Part shown: piece by piece, positions 45,849 to 55,909 of the stretch
Layout: each line of letters begins with the position of its first letter
Numbering within the stretch: the stretch's first letter is position 1
Assembly (NCBI RefSeq): GCF_013927005.1
Contig: NZ_CP055930.1
Coordinates: forward strand, 744,001-808,000
From: Enterobacter sp. RHBSTW-00175
GTDB lineage: Bacteria; Pseudomonadota; Gammaproteobacteria; Enterobacterales; Enterobacteriaceae
DNA: 64,000 nt
Reading direction: 5' to 3'
Translations under genes and position numbers: made by a program
The notes under the pieces: generated by a model
What the model was told of the DNA's origin: nothing
What the model saw: the letters and a program-made list of their open reading frames with translations, nothing else
Database searches by the model: none

Positions 45849-46211
45849 GGGGCTGATTCTGGATTCGACGGGATTTGCGAAACCCAAGGTGCATGCCGAG
45901 GGGCGGTTTGCCTCGTAAAAAGCCGCAAAAAAATAGTCGCAAACGACGAAAACTACGCTTTAGCAGCTTAATAACCTGCTAAGAGCCCTCTCTCCCTAGC
46001 TTCCGCTCTTAAGACGGGGATCAAGAGAGGTCAAACCCAAAAGAGATCGCGCGGATGCCCTGCCTGGGGTTGAAGTGCTAAAACTAATCAGGCTAGTTCG
46101 TTAGTGGCGTGTCTGTCCGCAGCTGGCGTGCGAATGTAAAGACAAACTAAGCATGTAGTACCGAGGATGTAGAAATTTCGGACGCGGGTTCAACTCCCGC
46201 CAGCTCCACCA
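45849..46211 (+). ncRNA. ssrA: transfer-messenger RNA (tmRNA)
   Basis: The 363-base gene starts GGGGCTGATTCTGGATTCGA and ends GCCAGCTCCACCA, with the tRNA-like ends paired. The tag ORF begins at the resume codon GCA (45939) and encodes ANDENYALAA with stop at 45969-45971, identical to E. coli. The 3' end is a common integration site: an integrase follows, so the first bases of the tmRNA 3' end form the left attachment site of the island. Confidence 0.98.
46190..46211 (+). other. putative left attachment site (attL) at the tmRNA 3' end
   Basis: The T-arm and CCA end of ssrA adjoin the integrase-bearing island. I searched for another copy of the CGCCAGCTCCACCA end further right in the window and did not see one, so attR probably lies beyond 64000. 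The core length is therefore unknown. Confidence 0.6.
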
Positions 46212-46245
46212 AATATTGATGTACCGAAGTTCAGTAAAGTCTACT

Positions 46246-46280
46246 AAGCCCGCACAGCACAAGCTCTGCGGGCTTTTTTA
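46246..46280 (+). terminator. terminator after ssrA
   Basis: AAGCCCGCA (46246-46254) pairs with TGCGGGCTT (46267-46275), followed by TTTTA; it lies just inside the island and could end the tmRNA transcript. Confidence 0.82.
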
Positions 46281-46336
46281 CGTCCATTGTCGTCTAGTGA
46301 GAATTGCTGAGAACCACGAGTTATGGCACCCTAAAT

Positions 46337-46373
46337 GGGACCCAAGACAAAGGGTCCAAAAATCGAGGGTCCC
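46337..46373 (+). repeat. 15-bp-spaced GGGWCC motifs before the integrase
   Basis: GGGACCC (46337), GGGTCC (46352) and GGGTCCC (46367) occur at exact 15-bp spacing immediately before the integrase start. The first and last are inverted copies. They could be protein-binding sites, or encode a GPK pentapeptide repeat if translation began at the ATG at 46335. Confidence 0.75.
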
Positions 46374-46376
46374 AAA

Positions 46377-47606
46377 ATGGCAAAGATCGCGAAGAAACTC
46401 ACCGACACTGAAATCAAAAACACCAAGCCAGCAGACAAAGAAATCAACTTGTTTGACGGGGATGGCTTGATTCTACGAATCTCTCCCCTCTCAACAGGTG
46501 GGAAAAAGAATTGGTATTTCAGGTATTCAGTGCCAGTGAGCAAGAAAAGAACCAAGATGAGCCTTGGGACCTACCCTCACCTTACCCTGGCAAGAGCAAG
46601 AGCCTTACGTGATGAATACCTCTCCTTGCTTGCGAATGGCACGGACCCTCAAGTCCATAACAACGATAAAGCTAATGCATTAAAGAATGCCACAGAACAC
46701 ACATTACAAGCCGTGGCGAGAAAATGGTTGGATGAGAAGGTAAAGACCTCTGGCATCTCACAAGACCATGCAGAAGACATCTGGCGGAGCCTTGAACGAA
46801 ATATTTTCCCCGGTCTGGGTAATGTGCCAATCAATGAGATCCGTCCCAAGCTCTTAAAACAGCATCTTGATCCAATTGAACAACGGGGAGTACTGGAAAC
46901 TTTGCGGCGGCTAATTTCCAGGTTGAATGAAATCTTCCGTTGGGCGGCTACAGAAGAGCTGATTGAATTTAACCCCGCAGATAATCTAGGCCAACGTTTC
47001 AGTAAGCCTAAAAAACAGAATATGCCTGCCTTACCCCCCTCTGAACTCCCTCGTTTTCTGGCAGCACTGAACAATGCTTCTGTCCGTTTAGAAACAAGAC
47101 TACTGATTGAATGGCAACTTCTCACATGGGTTCGCCCTGGTGAAGCTGTCCGCGCAAGATGGTCTGATATAGATATGGATAACAGCATGTGGAACATCCC
47201 AGCTGAATTTATGAAGATGAAAAAACCTCATAAGGTCCCATTAAGCAAAGAATCTCTTCGGATACTCAAGTCTATGGAATCAATCAGTGGGCACCGCGAG
47301 TGGGTATTTCCCAGCATAAAGGCTCCCTTAAATCATATGCATGAACAAACAGCCAATGCAGCAATTATCCGTATGGGCTTGGGAGGTGAACTTGTTGCCC
47401 ACGGGATGCGATCTATTGCAAGAACGGCAGCGGAAGAGTCAGGTAAGTTCAGGACAGATGCCCTTGAAGCGGCCCTTGCCCACTCAAAAAAAGACGAAAT
47501 TATCGCTGCATATAATCGTGCGGAATATATTACCGAACGAGTAGCTCTCATGCAGTGGTGGGGAGATTATGTCCTGGCGCAACAGCTTAAAATTTTTGCT
47601 GCTTAA
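46377..47606 (+). CDS. P4-family tyrosine integrase
   Basis: Site-specific recombinase of the P4-like class. The ATG at 46377 with GAGGG about 8 bases upstream is my start (409 residues); the frame is open 14 codons further. An N-terminal DUF4102-like arm-binding domain (KLTDTEIKNTKPADKEINLFDGDGL) precedes a core-binding helix region and the catalytic domain with Arg253 (TWVRPGEA), His342-x2-Arg345 (AHGMRSIART), His369 and Tyr379 (AAYNRAEY). All catalytic residues are present. The position beside ssrA identifies the target as the tmRNA gene. Confidence 0.93.
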   Translation: MAKIAKKLTDTEIKNTKPADKEINLFDGDGLILRISPLSTGGKKNWYFRYSVPVSKKRTKMSLGTYPHLTLARARALRDEYLSLLANGTDPQVHNNDKANALKNATEHTLQAVARKWLDEKVKTSGISQDHAEDIWRSLERNIFPGLGNVPINEIRPKLLKQHLDPIEQRGVLETLRRLISRLNEIFRWAATEELIEFNPADNLGQRFSKPKKQNMPALPPSELPRFLAALNNASVRLETRLLIEWQLLTWVRPGEAVRARWSDIDMDNSMWNIPAEFMKMKKPHKVPLSKESLRILKSMESISGHREWVFPSIKAPLNHMHEQTANAAIIRMGLGGELVAHGMRSIARTAAEESGKFRTDALEAALAHSKKDEIIAAYNRAEYITERVALMQWWGDYVLAQQLKIFAA

Positions 47607-47613
47607 AGGGACG

Positions 47614-47637
47614 AAAGGCTACTAATCAGTAGCCTTT
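47614..47637 (+). terminator. integrase terminator hairpin
   Basis: Perfect 10-bp stem AAAGGCTACT/AGTAGCCTTT with loop AATC, 8 bases after the integrase stop. The following sequence is only weakly T-rich. Confidence 0.65.
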
Positions 47638-48080
47638 CCAGTATCCCCATACATGGGGCAAATAACAAACTGTACATAGTACAGGATACATATCAGCAAA
47701 AACACTTGATGACATACATTATTAATAAATCATTTTTAAATAATGTCAACGTCTGTGATGTGATTTATTTCTATAATTAATGTTAGATCTGGCAATGCCA
47801 TTATACTTTTAAAAAAAATAAAATCCATACTATTCCCCCCCGTTACTTATAATCAAATGAAAATATAACTCATCGTAATCCTGTCAAATAAAATTTATTT
47901 TTCACTTACAAATAATTAGCCTTTAAAAAAATAACTAATACAAATTCAATACACGATAATAATTTCACACCTACATATTTACCATTCACTGTTATAGCCC
48001 ATTATAATCTTGAGCTGAAGAAATGTATTACCGGGTTTCACTTGCACAATCGAAGATGTATATTAGAAGCACTACCTGCG

Positions 48081-48221
48081 CTGCAAGAGAAGCCTTTAAA
48101 ATCAATACAAGCGAAGCATTTAAACAGCCTTTTCATATAACTTCCTTTAAGCTACCGAAGCGATGCATTCGGAGCTTCTCCTGAACTGCAAGAGAAGCTT
48201 TAAAATCAATGCAAGCGAAGC
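48081..48221. repeat. 37-bp direct repeat pair with internal hairpin
   Basis: Two near-identical segments of 37 and 36 bases start CTGCAAGAGAAGC and end CAAGCGAAGC at 48081-48117 and 48186-48221, differing at two places. Just before the second copy GCTTCTC (48174) pairs with GAGAAGC (48192). Confidence 0.85.
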
Positions 48222-48275
48222 TGTATATATTTATATAAGAATATCCGTTACTACAGTTTTTTATTATTATAACTA

Positions 48276-48363
48276 AAGCAAGGGCTAACTCTGCGAAGCC
48301 GCTGCGCTTGCTTCTTCGAGTTCCCCTTGCTTTTCTGCCCTTCGGTTAGAAAAGAAACCAAAC
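48276..48363. other. structured noncoding element with nested hairpins
   Basis: Nested stems AAGCAAGGG/CCCTTGCTT, AACTC/GAGTT and CGAAG/CTTCG close one arm of 67 bases (48276-48342); a second hairpin TTTTCT/AGAAAA with an 11-base loop follows to 48363. It could be a terminator, protein-binding site or small RNA; I do not recognise it. Confidence 0.65.
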
Positions 48364-48667
48364 CGCTACCAACCTTGAATATCTATATTTTTGAATAGAT
48401 CCCCCACCTTAGCTACCACTATCAAAAATAAAAAATCATTTTACAAACAACCCCACACACATCATTTTATATTGCGACCATATTAAATTAAAAATTCAAC
48501 CTTAGATGGAATTTAATGTACAAGGAATGTCTTACTGTAAAGGAGAATTTTTAAATATTAAAAATTATAGCTATGGTTTGTCATAGCCTGTACACCTATT
48601 CACCCCATGTATGTGCACTAAGAAAGCTTTTTGAATACTGGAGTTGCCCCTGCTAAAACGGACACAG

Positions 48668-48990
48668 CTAATTAACTGCTAATATGGCATCATGATATTC
48701 GCGTGGCGATTTCATGTTCAACCCCTTGTGTGGATGCAGATTATTATAATCCTCTATTTATTCTGCCATTTTTTCCATCACTGAGACTGCATCCAGCAGA
48801 TCATTTACGTACACCTAATCCCGCTTGAACGTCTTTACAAACGATTCTGCCATACCGTTACTTTCTGGACTGCGTACTGGTGTAGTACACACGATGCCCC
48901 CCAGTGAACTGGCGAATGTAAGCGTGGCATCGGCTGTGCAGCAATTATGCCAACGACACTGGCTCCATTGACGGCAATGATCTGACATAT
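48668..48990 (-). pseudogene. remnant of an IS3-family transposase (OrfB C-terminal part)
   Basis: Translated on the minus strand this stretch reads [20 protein letters not shown], then VNDLLDAVSVMEKMAE and NLHPHKGLNMKSPREYHDAI, the end of an IS3-type integrase-core transposase. In-frame stops occur at 48815-48817 (TAG) and 48758-48760 (TAA) before the natural end at 48668, so it is inactive. Upstream parts are missing or diverged. Confidence 0.82.
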
Positions 48991-49148
48991 ACATTCCCGC
49001 TACAAAGCACTTACTCCATGAGTCATTGCACTTGCTGAGCTAAACGAACACACTAAAACCAGATAATAATTAATCGCTGTATAAGCTCGTAACAAGCGGA
49101 ACTTTAAGGCAAAATAGGGCCATCTTCCCCCTTCACAAAGTTACGCTA

Positions 49149-50696
49149 ATGGCCAGAAAACCTAAAGAAATCAAAACAGACCCGTTAGAGGTCATCCTGT
49201 GGAAAGCGGCGGACAAGCTGCGAAAAAACATTGATGCAGCCGAGTACAAGCATGTCGTACTTGGCCTCATTTTCCTAAAGTATATTTCTGATTCTTTTGA
49301 ATCGCATTACGAACTGCTGAAAGCTGGCGAAGGTGAATTTGCAGGAGCCGATCCGGAAGACAAAGACGAATACACCGCCTATAACGTGTTTTTTGTTCCT
49401 GAACTGGCGCGATGGAGTTACCTGATATCTAAGGCCAAGCTACCGGAAATCGGTAAGCTGGTTGATGATGCGATGGAACTTATCGAAGCGGGTAACCCAC
49501 AGCTAAAAGGTGTGTTGCCGAAAGTCTATGCTCGCCAGAATCTTGATGCCACAGTGCTGGGCGAACTGTTTGATCTGATTGGCAACATTGCACTAGGCGA
49601 TGCCAAAGCGCGTTCTGCTGACGTTTTAGGCCACGTATTCGAATACTTCCTTGGTGAATTTGCACTGGCAGAAGGCAAACAAGGCGGTCAGTTCTATACG
49701 CCAAAATCCATTGTTAGCCTGCTGGTTAACATGCTGGAACCCTACAAAGGCCGTGTCTTTGATCCCTGCTGTGGTTCTGGTGGTATGTTCGTCCAGTCTG
49801 AAAAATTTGTTGAAGCTCATCAGGGCAATATTGACGATATTTCGATTTACGGTCAGGAATCAAATCAGACAACCTGGCGTCTGGCAAAAATGAACCTGGC
49901 TATTCGGGGCATTAACTCAGAACACGTCCGGTGGAACAGTGAAGGTTCATTCCTTAATGACGCTCATAAAGATTTAAAGTCTGATTTTATCATTGCTAAC
50001 CCACCGTTTAACGTTTCCGACTGGTCAGGTGAGCAACTACGTGGTGATGCTCGCTGGCAATACGGTATCCCTCCTGCCGGCAATGCTAACTTTGCCTGGA
50101 TGCAACACTTCCTGTATCACCTGTCGCCAAAAGGTCAGGCTGGCGTTGTACTGGCAAAAGGGGCATTAACCTCTAAAAGTTCAGGCGAAGGTGATATCCG
50201 TGCGGCGCTGGTTAAAGATGCCAATGTGATTGACTGTATCGTTAACTTACCTGCAAAACTGTTTCTGAACACCCAGATCCCTGCCGCATTATGGTTTATG
50301 CGTCGTGATCGTGGAAACAGCAGCCTGTATCGTGATCGTAGTAAAGAAATTCTGTTTATTGATGCACGTAATCTTGGTCATTTGATCAACCGTCGTACCA
50401 AGGTACTTTCCGACGACGATATCAAGACCATTGCCGATACCTATCATAACTGGCGTAACAAAGGTGGCGACTACGAAGATGTGGCTGGTTTCTGTGCATC
50501 TGTCGATATCAATGAAGTCGCTAAACTTGATTATGTGCTGACTCCTGGCCGTTATGTTGGCCTTGCTGATGAAGAAGACGATTTCGACTTTAAAGAGCGG
50601 TTTACGGCTCTTAAAGCTGAGTTTGAGGCACAACTCGAAGAAGAAGCGCGTCTGAATAAGGTTATCGCTGAAAATCTGGCGAAGGTGGTGTTATGA
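49149..50696 (+). CDS. hsdM: type I restriction-modification system methyltransferase subunit
   Basis: Adenine-N6 DNA methyltransferase subunit of a type I system, forming M2S and R2M2S complexes. The 515-residue protein has an N-terminal helical HsdM_N domain ([20 protein letters not shown]), the SAM motif [13 protein letters not shown] (residues 204-216), [16 protein letters not shown] and catalytic NPPF (284-287). The stop codon overlaps the hsdS ATG by 4 bp (ATGA), so the subunits are translationally coupled. Confidence 0.97.
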   Translation: MARKPKEIKTDPLEVILWKAADKLRKNIDAAEYKHVVLGLIFLKYISDSFESHYELLKAGEGEFAGADPEDKDEYTAYNVFFVPELARWSYLISKAKLPEIGKLVDDAMELIEAGNPQLKGVLPKVYARQNLDATVLGELFDLIGNIALGDAKARSADVLGHVFEYFLGEFALAEGKQGGQFYTPKSIVSLLVNMLEPYKGRVFDPCCGSGGMFVQSEKFVEAHQGNIDDISIYGQESNQTTWRLAKMNLAIRGINSEHVRWNSEGSFLNDAHKDLKSDFIIANPPFNVSDWSGEQLRGDARWQYGIPPAGNANFAWMQHFLYHLSPKGQAGVVLAKGALTSKSSGEGDIRAALVKDANVIDCIVNLPAKLFLNTQIPAALWFMRRDRGNSSLYRDRSKEILFIDARNLGHLINRRTKVLSDDDIKTIADTYHNWRNKGGDYEDVAGFCASVDINEVAKLDYVLTPGRYVGLADEEDDFDFKERFTALKAEFEAQLEEEARLNKVIAENLAKVVL

Positions 50697-51901
50697 GTGA
50701 GTGGGTGGTTAAAAATTTAGATGAAGTTGTTGAATATTTCATTGATTACAGGGGAAAAACTCCTGATAAAAAAGATTCAGGTATACCACTCATCACGGCC
50801 AAAATTGTCAAAGATGGGCGCTTAAACACTGCTACTGAATTTATTTCGGTCGAGGATTATCCACTTTGGATGACCCGCGGCTATCCAGAAGTCAACGATG
50901 TTGTTTTAACCACAGAGGCTCCACTGGGTGAAGTTGCATTAATCAAGAATAAAAATGTCGCCCTTGCTCAACGAATTATTACCCTAAGAGGGTATAAAAA
51001 CATCCTTGATAATAAATTTCTAAAATACTGGTTGCAATCAGAACAAGGCCAGTATGAACTGGAATCACGAGCTTCGGGTACAACCGTTTTCGGGATTAAA
51101 TCATCGATCCTTAAAAAGATTCCAATATTTCTACCACCTTATAATGAGCAAGTTACTATAAGTTCTATATTGCACTGTATTGATGAAAAAATAGACCTGC
51201 TCCATCGCCAGAATAAAACACTGGAATCTATGGCTGAAACCCTATTTAGGCAGTGGTTTATAGAAGAAGCACAAGAAGATTGGAAAACATACAAACTTAG
51301 TGATGTTTCTGATATATTTATAGGAAGAACACCTCCAAGAAAAGAAACTCATTGGTTCTCTAAAGATCCTAAAGATATCAAGTGGCTATCAATTAAAGAT
51401 ATGGCTGAATCTGGAATTTACAGAATGAGCACAGCAGAATATTTACCACTAACTACGATTGAAAAATTTAAGATACCCATGATACCAGAAAATACAGTCA
51501 TTTTAAGTTTCAAAATGACTGTAGGTAGAGTTGGAATCACATCAGAAAGCATGGTTTCGAATGAAGCAATAGCACAATTTAGAATAAAGAAAATCATAAC
51601 AAAAGAATTTTTGTATTGTTTTTTAAAGGCATTTAATTATGACGCACTTGGAACAACTTCAACAATTGTTACTTCTATCAATTCATCATTGATTAGATCA
51701 ATGGAGTTTTGCATTCCTAATGATAGCGATCACAGAATTAGTAATTTTACATCCATCACGTCCCCCCTATTCATAAAAACCATGAAAAATCAAGAACAAA
51801 TACGTTCACTCTCTAATCTCCGCAACACCCTACTTCCCAAGCTAATGAGCGGTGAAGTACAGGTTCAGTATGCAGAAGAGGCAATCGCATCAGTAGCATA
51901 A
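50693..51901 (+). CDS. hsdS: type I restriction-modification system specificity subunit
   Basis: DNA-recognition subunit with two target-recognition domains. TRD1 spans about residues 1-155 ([19 protein letters not shown]), followed by the central coiled coil ([20 protein letters not shown]), TRD2 ([18 protein letters not shown] to about 370) and the C-terminal repeat [17 protein letters not shown]. The recognition sequence cannot be read from this. AT content is higher than in hsdM and hsdR, as is usual for hsdS. It starts in 4-bp overlap with hsdM. Confidence 0.95.
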   Translation: MSEWVVKNLDEVVEYFIDYRGKTPDKKDSGIPLITAKIVKDGRLNTATEFISVEDYPLWMTRGYPEVNDVVLTTEAPLGEVALIKNKNVALAQRIITLRGYKNILDNKFLKYWLQSEQGQYELESRASGTTVFGIKSSILKKIPIFLPPYNEQVTISSILHCIDEKIDLLHRQNKTLESMAETLFRQWFIEEAQEDWKTYKLSDVSDIFIGRTPPRKETHWFSKDPKDIKWLSIKDMAESGIYRMSTAEYLPLTTIEKFKIPMIPENTVILSFKMTVGRVGITSESMVSNEAIAQFRIKKIITKEFLYCFLKAFNYDALGTTSTIVTSINSSLIRSMEFCIPNDSDHRISNFTSITSPLFIKTMKNQEQIRSLSNLRNTLLPKLMSGEVQVQYAEEAIASVA

Positions 51902-51959
51902 AATAATTATGCGGGTGTACAGCCCGCTCTCTGGTTAAGCAGCAATAAGGACAGTACGC

Positions 51960-54900
51960 ATGGCAAAGATGACCGAATCCGATATTGAAGTAATGGCGAT
52001 TGAACACCTGCGAGGGATGGGCTATGAATATGTTTACGGCCCGGACATTGAACCCAGTGGAATCAATACATTACGTAGTTATCAGCAGGTTATCCTTGAA
52101 GATAAGGTGCGTACTGCCCTACAACGCCTGAATCCTCACCTCAGTGAACAAAAGTGTGAGGAAGCCTTGAAACAGATGATGCAGATCAGCACAACTGAAC
52201 TAATGGCAAACAATCTGGCCTTTCATCGCCTGTTGACCGAAGGAATCAATATCGAAGTCAGCAAGGATGGTAATACACAAGGAGAGCTGGCCTGCCTGAT
52301 CGACTTTAACGATCCCACTAATAATGAATTTCTGGTCATTAATCAGCTCACCATCAAAGAAGGCAACCATACCCGCCGACCGGACCTTATTTTATTCATC
52401 AACGGTCTGCCATTAGTCGTTATTGAACTAAAAAATGCTACTGACGAAAACGCTACGGTATCGGGCGCTTATAACCAGATTAAAACCTATCAGAAACAAA
52501 TACCCAGCCTGTTTACCTACAATGCGTTTAATGTTATTTCAGACGGGCTGGAAGCCAAAACGGGGACGGTTTCTGCCGATTTCAGTCGTTATATGACGTG
52601 GAAAACTGCTAACGGTAAAACGCAAGCCACCAGTACCCAACCACAGCTTGAAGTTTTATTACAGGGGTTGCTTAATCCTGTAACACTGCTGGATATGATC
52701 CGCCACTTTATCGTGTTTGAGGCCAGCAAACATGAAGACAGCAAAGGGATTATCAGTATCCGTACTGTTAAAAAAATGGCGGCTTATCACCAGTACTACG
52801 CGGTCAATGCAGCAGTTCTTTCCACTATTCGTGCCTCAGCGGTGAATGCGGACTCCCCCTCTGCCGAAGTGGCACTGCGCCAGCAGGGACGTAACAGTAA
52901 AGATCTTGTTAATGCGCAAAAAACCGGAGATCGTAAAGCGGGCGTAGTCTGGCATACTCAGGGTTCCGGTAAATCGCTTTCGATGGTGTTTTATACCGGG
53001 AAAATTGTGCTGGCGCTGGATAATCCGACAGTTGTTGTGATTACTGACCGTAACGACTTAGATGATCAGCTATTCGGTACGTTCTCTTCCGCGACCCAGC
53101 TACTTCGTCAGACACCAAAACAGGCCAACAACCGGGAAGAACTCAAAGACTATTTGCGTGTCGCCTCTGGCGGTGTTGTGTTTACCACTATTCAAAAATT
53201 CCAGCCTGATGACGGCGGCAATATCTATGAGCTACTATCAGACAGAACCAATATTGTCGTTATCGCAGATGAAGCACACCGTTCCCAGTACGGTTTCGGC
53301 GCCAAAGAAGTTGACGTGAAGGACGGCGAAGGCAACGTAACAGGTAAACGCACCGTTTACGGCTTTGCCAAATATATGCGTGATGCCTTGCCCAATGCGA
53401 CCTATCTGGGCTTTACCGGAACCCCCATAGAAAAAACGGACGTAAACACACCTGCTGTTTTTGGTAACTACGTTGATATCTACGATATCTCACAGGCCGT
53501 AGAAGACGGTGCAACCGTGCGTATCTTCTATGAAAGCCGTCTTGCCAAAATTGCCATCAGTGACGAAGGTCGCCAGCTCATTGAAGACTTCGACGATGAG
53601 TTTAACGAGGACGAACTGACACTTACTCAGAAAGAACGTTCTAAATGGGCGAGAATCGAAGGGCTGATTGGCAGTTCAAAACGTATTAAAGCCATTGCGG
53701 CGGATATGGTTCAGCACTTTGAACAGCGCTTAAAATCTAATGCCGATCATGGCAAGGGCATGATTGTCACCATGTCTCGTCGTATTGCTGCTGAACTTTA
53801 TAAAGAAATCATAGAATTAAGACCTGAATGGCACAGCGATGATCTAAATGATGGCGTGATTAAAGTCGTCATGACCTCTTCTGCTGCTGACGGACCAGAA
53901 ATCGCTAAACACCACACCACAAAAAAAGAACGTCAGGTTCTGGCTAACCGCATGAAGGATGACGACGACAAGCTGAAACTGGTGATAGTGCGTGATATGT
54001 GGTTAACCGGCTTCGACGCTCCCAGCATGCATACGCTGTATATCGACAAACCAATGAAAGGCCACAACCTCATGCAGGCGATTGCCCGTGTGAACCGTGT
54101 GTATAAAGATAAGATAGGCGGTCTGGTTGTTGACTATCTAGGCATTGCCTCTGATTTAAAAGAAGCCCTCTCCTTTTACTCTGATGCAGGTGGACGTGGA
54201 GAACCTGCTGAGGTTCAGGAAGAAGCCGTAACGCTCATGCAGGAAAAGCTGGAAATCCTGGAAGGCATGATGCATGGCTACGATTACAAAGCTTACTTTA
54301 CTGCAACGACTTCACAGCGCCTGACGATTATCCTTGAATCAGAAAACCACATTTTAGGGCTGGATAACGGCAAAGGGAAAATGCGTTTCCTTGCCGCCGT
54401 TGCTGCCATGTCCCAGGCATTTGCCCTGGCAACGCCTCATGATAAAGCAATGGAAGCAGCACCCGAAGTCGCCTTCTTCCAGGCGGTGAAGGCTCGTCTG
54501 AATAAATTTACTGAAAACTCAGACGGATCAGAAGAAGAACACAATGACAGTCTCGAAGTGCGGGTAAAACAGACTATCGATCAAGCTTTGGTCACGGATA
54601 AAGTTGTTGATATCTTTGACGCAGCAGGAATACAGAAGCCGGATATCTCTGTACTATCTGATGAGTTTCTCCAGGAAATGAAGGATTATCAGCACAGAAA
54701 TATTGCGCTGGAAACGCTTAAAAAACTGCTTTCTGATGAGATCAAGGTTCGCTCGAACCAGAGTATTACGCAGGGTAAAAAACTGATCGATATGCTGACC
54801 TCTGCAATCAATGGCTACCAGAACAAGGTACTGACCGCTGCGGAAGTGATCGATGAACTGATCAAACTTGCTAAAACAATTCATGAATCTGACAGCCTTG

Positions 54901-55199
54901 CCAGTCAGTTAAATCTCAGCACCTATGAATATGCTTTCTACTCAGCAGTTGCAGATAACGACAGTGCACGCGAGTTAATGGAAAAGGAAAAGCTGCGTGA
55001 ATTGGCAGTCGTACTGACGGAAGCTATCCGCAACAATGTCAGTCTGGACTGGACAGTGAAAGAGGCGGCAAGAGCGAAAATTCGTGTGGTTGTAAAACGT
55101 CTGCTCAAAAAATATGGTTATCCACCCGATATGTCCTTGCTCGCCACAGAGACCATTTTGAAGCAGGCTGAACTTTTAGCTGGAGAATTAGGAAAATGA
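51960..55199 (+). CDS. hsdR: type I restriction endonuclease subunit R
   Basis: ATP-dependent translocase and nuclease subunit. The 1079-residue protein has the PD-ExK nuclease motif (RRPDLILF with Asp142, and VVIELK with Glu156 and Lys158), then the SF2 motor with Walker A TQGSGKS near 333-339, DEAH at 437-440, FTGTPIEK, and VRDMWLTGFDAPSMHTLY and AIARVNR of the second RecA domain. A helical C-terminal region anchors to M2S. All key motifs are intact. It begins 58 bp after hsdS and ends 30 bp before IS1. Confidence 0.97.
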   Translation: MAKMTESDIEVMAIEHLRGMGYEYVYGPDIEPSGINTLRSYQQVILEDKVRTALQRLNPHLSEQKCEEALKQMMQISTTELMANNLAFHRLLTEGINIEVSKDGNTQGELACLIDFNDPTNNEFLVINQLTIKEGNHTRRPDLILFINGLPLVVIELKNATDENATVSGAYNQIKTYQKQIPSLFTYNAFNVISDGLEAKTGTVSADFSRYMTWKTANGKTQATSTQPQLEVLLQGLLNPVTLLDMIRHFIVFEASKHEDSKGIISIRTVKKMAAYHQYYAVNAAVLSTIRASAVNADSPSAEVALRQQGRNSKDLVNAQKTGDRKAGVVWHTQGSGKSLSMVFYTGKIVLALDNPTVVVITDRNDLDDQLFGTFSSATQLLRQTPKQANNREELKDYLRVASGGVVFTTIQKFQPDDGGNIYELLSDRTNIVVIADEAHRSQYGFGAKEVDVKDGEGNVTGKRTVYGFAKYMRDALPNATYLGFTGTPIEKTDVNTPAVFGNYVDIYDISQAVEDGATVRIFYESRLAKIAISDEGRQLIEDFDDEFNEDELTLTQKERSKWARIEGLIGSSKRIKAIAADMVQHFEQRLKSNADHGKGMIVTMSRRIAAELYKEIIELRPEWHSDDLNDGVIKVVMTSSAADGPEIAKHHTTKKERQVLANRMKDDDDKLKLVIVRDMWLTGFDAPSMHTLYIDKPMKGHNLMQAIARVNRVYKDKIGGLVVDYLGIASDLKEALSFYSDAGGRGEPAEVQEEAVTLMQEKLEILEGMMHGYDYKAYFTATTSQRLTIILESENHILGLDNGKGKMRFLAAVAAMSQAFALATPHDKAMEAAPEVAFFQAVKARLNKFTENSDGSEEEHNDSLEVRVKQTIDQALVTDKVVDIFDAAGIQKPDISVLSDEFLQEMKDYQHRNIALETLKKLLSDEIKVRSNQSITQGKKLIDMLTSAINGYQNKVLTAAEVIDELIKLAKTIHESDSLASQLNLSTYEYAFYSAVADNDSARELMEKEKLRELAVVLTEAIRNNVSLDWTVKEAARAKIRVVVKRLLKKYGYPPDMSLLATETILKQAELLAGELGK

Positions 55200-55244
55200 T
55201 TCCCTAAATTTTTAGCATATAAACTATTTGGTAATGGTCCCAAC

Positions 55245-55622
55245 TTATTGATAGTGTTTTATGTTCAGATAATGCCCGATTACTTTGTCATGCAGCTCCA
55301 CCGATTTTGAGAACGACAGCGACTTCCGTCCCAGCCGTGCCAGATGCTGCCTCAGATTCAGGTTATGCCGCTCAATTCGCTGCGTATATCGCTTGCTGAT
55401 TACATGCAGCTTTCCCTTCAGGCGGGATTCATACAGCGGCCAGCCATCCGTCATCCATATCACCACGTCAAAGGGTGACAGCAGGCTCATAAGACGCTCC
55501 AGCGTCGCTATAGTGCGTTCACCGAATACGTGCGCAACAACCGTCTTCCAGAGCCTGTCATACGCGTAAAACAGCCAGCGCTGGCGCGATTTAGCCCCGA
55601 CGTAGCCCCACTGTTCGTCCAT
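55245..55622 (-). CDS. insB: IS1 transposase InsB portion
   Basis: The transposase catalytic part, made as an InsA-InsB' fusion by -1 frameshift at the A6C slippery site (55685-55691, minus strand). I give the longest unambiguous Met start (55622, 125 residues, [21 protein letters not shown]); in the fusion the frame continues upstream. The DDE-type region includes [16 protein letters not shown] and the [23 protein letters not shown] end. It differs from common IS1 at few residues. Confidence 0.85.
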   Translation of the reverse strand: MDEQWGYVGAKSRQRWLFYAYDRLWKTVVAHVFGERTIATLERLMSLLSPFDVVIWMTDGWPLYESRLKGKLHVISKRYTQRIERHNLNLRQHLARLGRKSLSFSKSVELHDKVIGHYLNIKHYQ

Positions 55623-55666
55623 TTCCGCGCAGACGATGATGTCACTGCCCGGCTGTATGCGCGAGG

Positions 55667-55909
55667 TTACCGACTGCGGCCTGAGTTTTTTAAGTGACGT
55701 AAAATCGTGTTGAGGCCAACGCCATTCATGGCCATATCAATGATTTTCTGGTGCGTACCGGGTTGAGAAGCGGTGTAAGTGAACTGCAGTTGCCATGTTT
55801 TACGGCAGTGAGAGCAGAGATAGCGCTGATGTCCGGCAGTACTTTTACCGTTACGCACCACCCCGTCAGTAGCTGAACAGGAGGGACAGCTGATATAAAC
55901 AGAAGCCAC
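55667..55909 (-). CDS. insA: IS1 protein InsA with internal deletion
   Basis: Normally a 91-residue DNA-binding protein that represses IS1 and gives the N-terminus of the transposase. Here it has 80 residues: the zinc-finger ([24 protein letters not shown]) is kept, but the helix-turn-helix segment reads [13 protein letters not shown], lacking 11 residues between two GVG copies. DNA binding is therefore probably impaired, and the element inactive. The reading frame and slippery site are retained. Confidence 0.88.
   Translation of the reverse strand: MASVYISCPSCSATDGVVRNGKSTAGHQRYLCSHCRKTWQLQFTYTASQPGTHQKIIDMAMNGVGLNTILRHLKNSGRSR

Larger units (their letters stand above)
47638..48667. other. 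1-kb AT-rich noncoding region of the island
   Basis: No ORF above background occurs on either strand. The region has long A/T runs to 48050, then a cluster of short GC-richer repeats (48081-48221) and a long hairpin (48276-48342), described separately. Nothing else is recognised. Confidence 0.7.

Noticed and set aside
46332..46376. 14-codon N-terminal extension of the integrase starting MGPKTKGPK
   Set aside because: The ATG at 46377 has the better ribosome site; the extension coincides with spaced GGGWCC motifs that look like binding sites. Kept only as an alternative.
48480..48660. Possible small gene in the AT-rich region before the IS remnant
   Set aside because: No frame over about 40 codons with a ribosome site could be supported.
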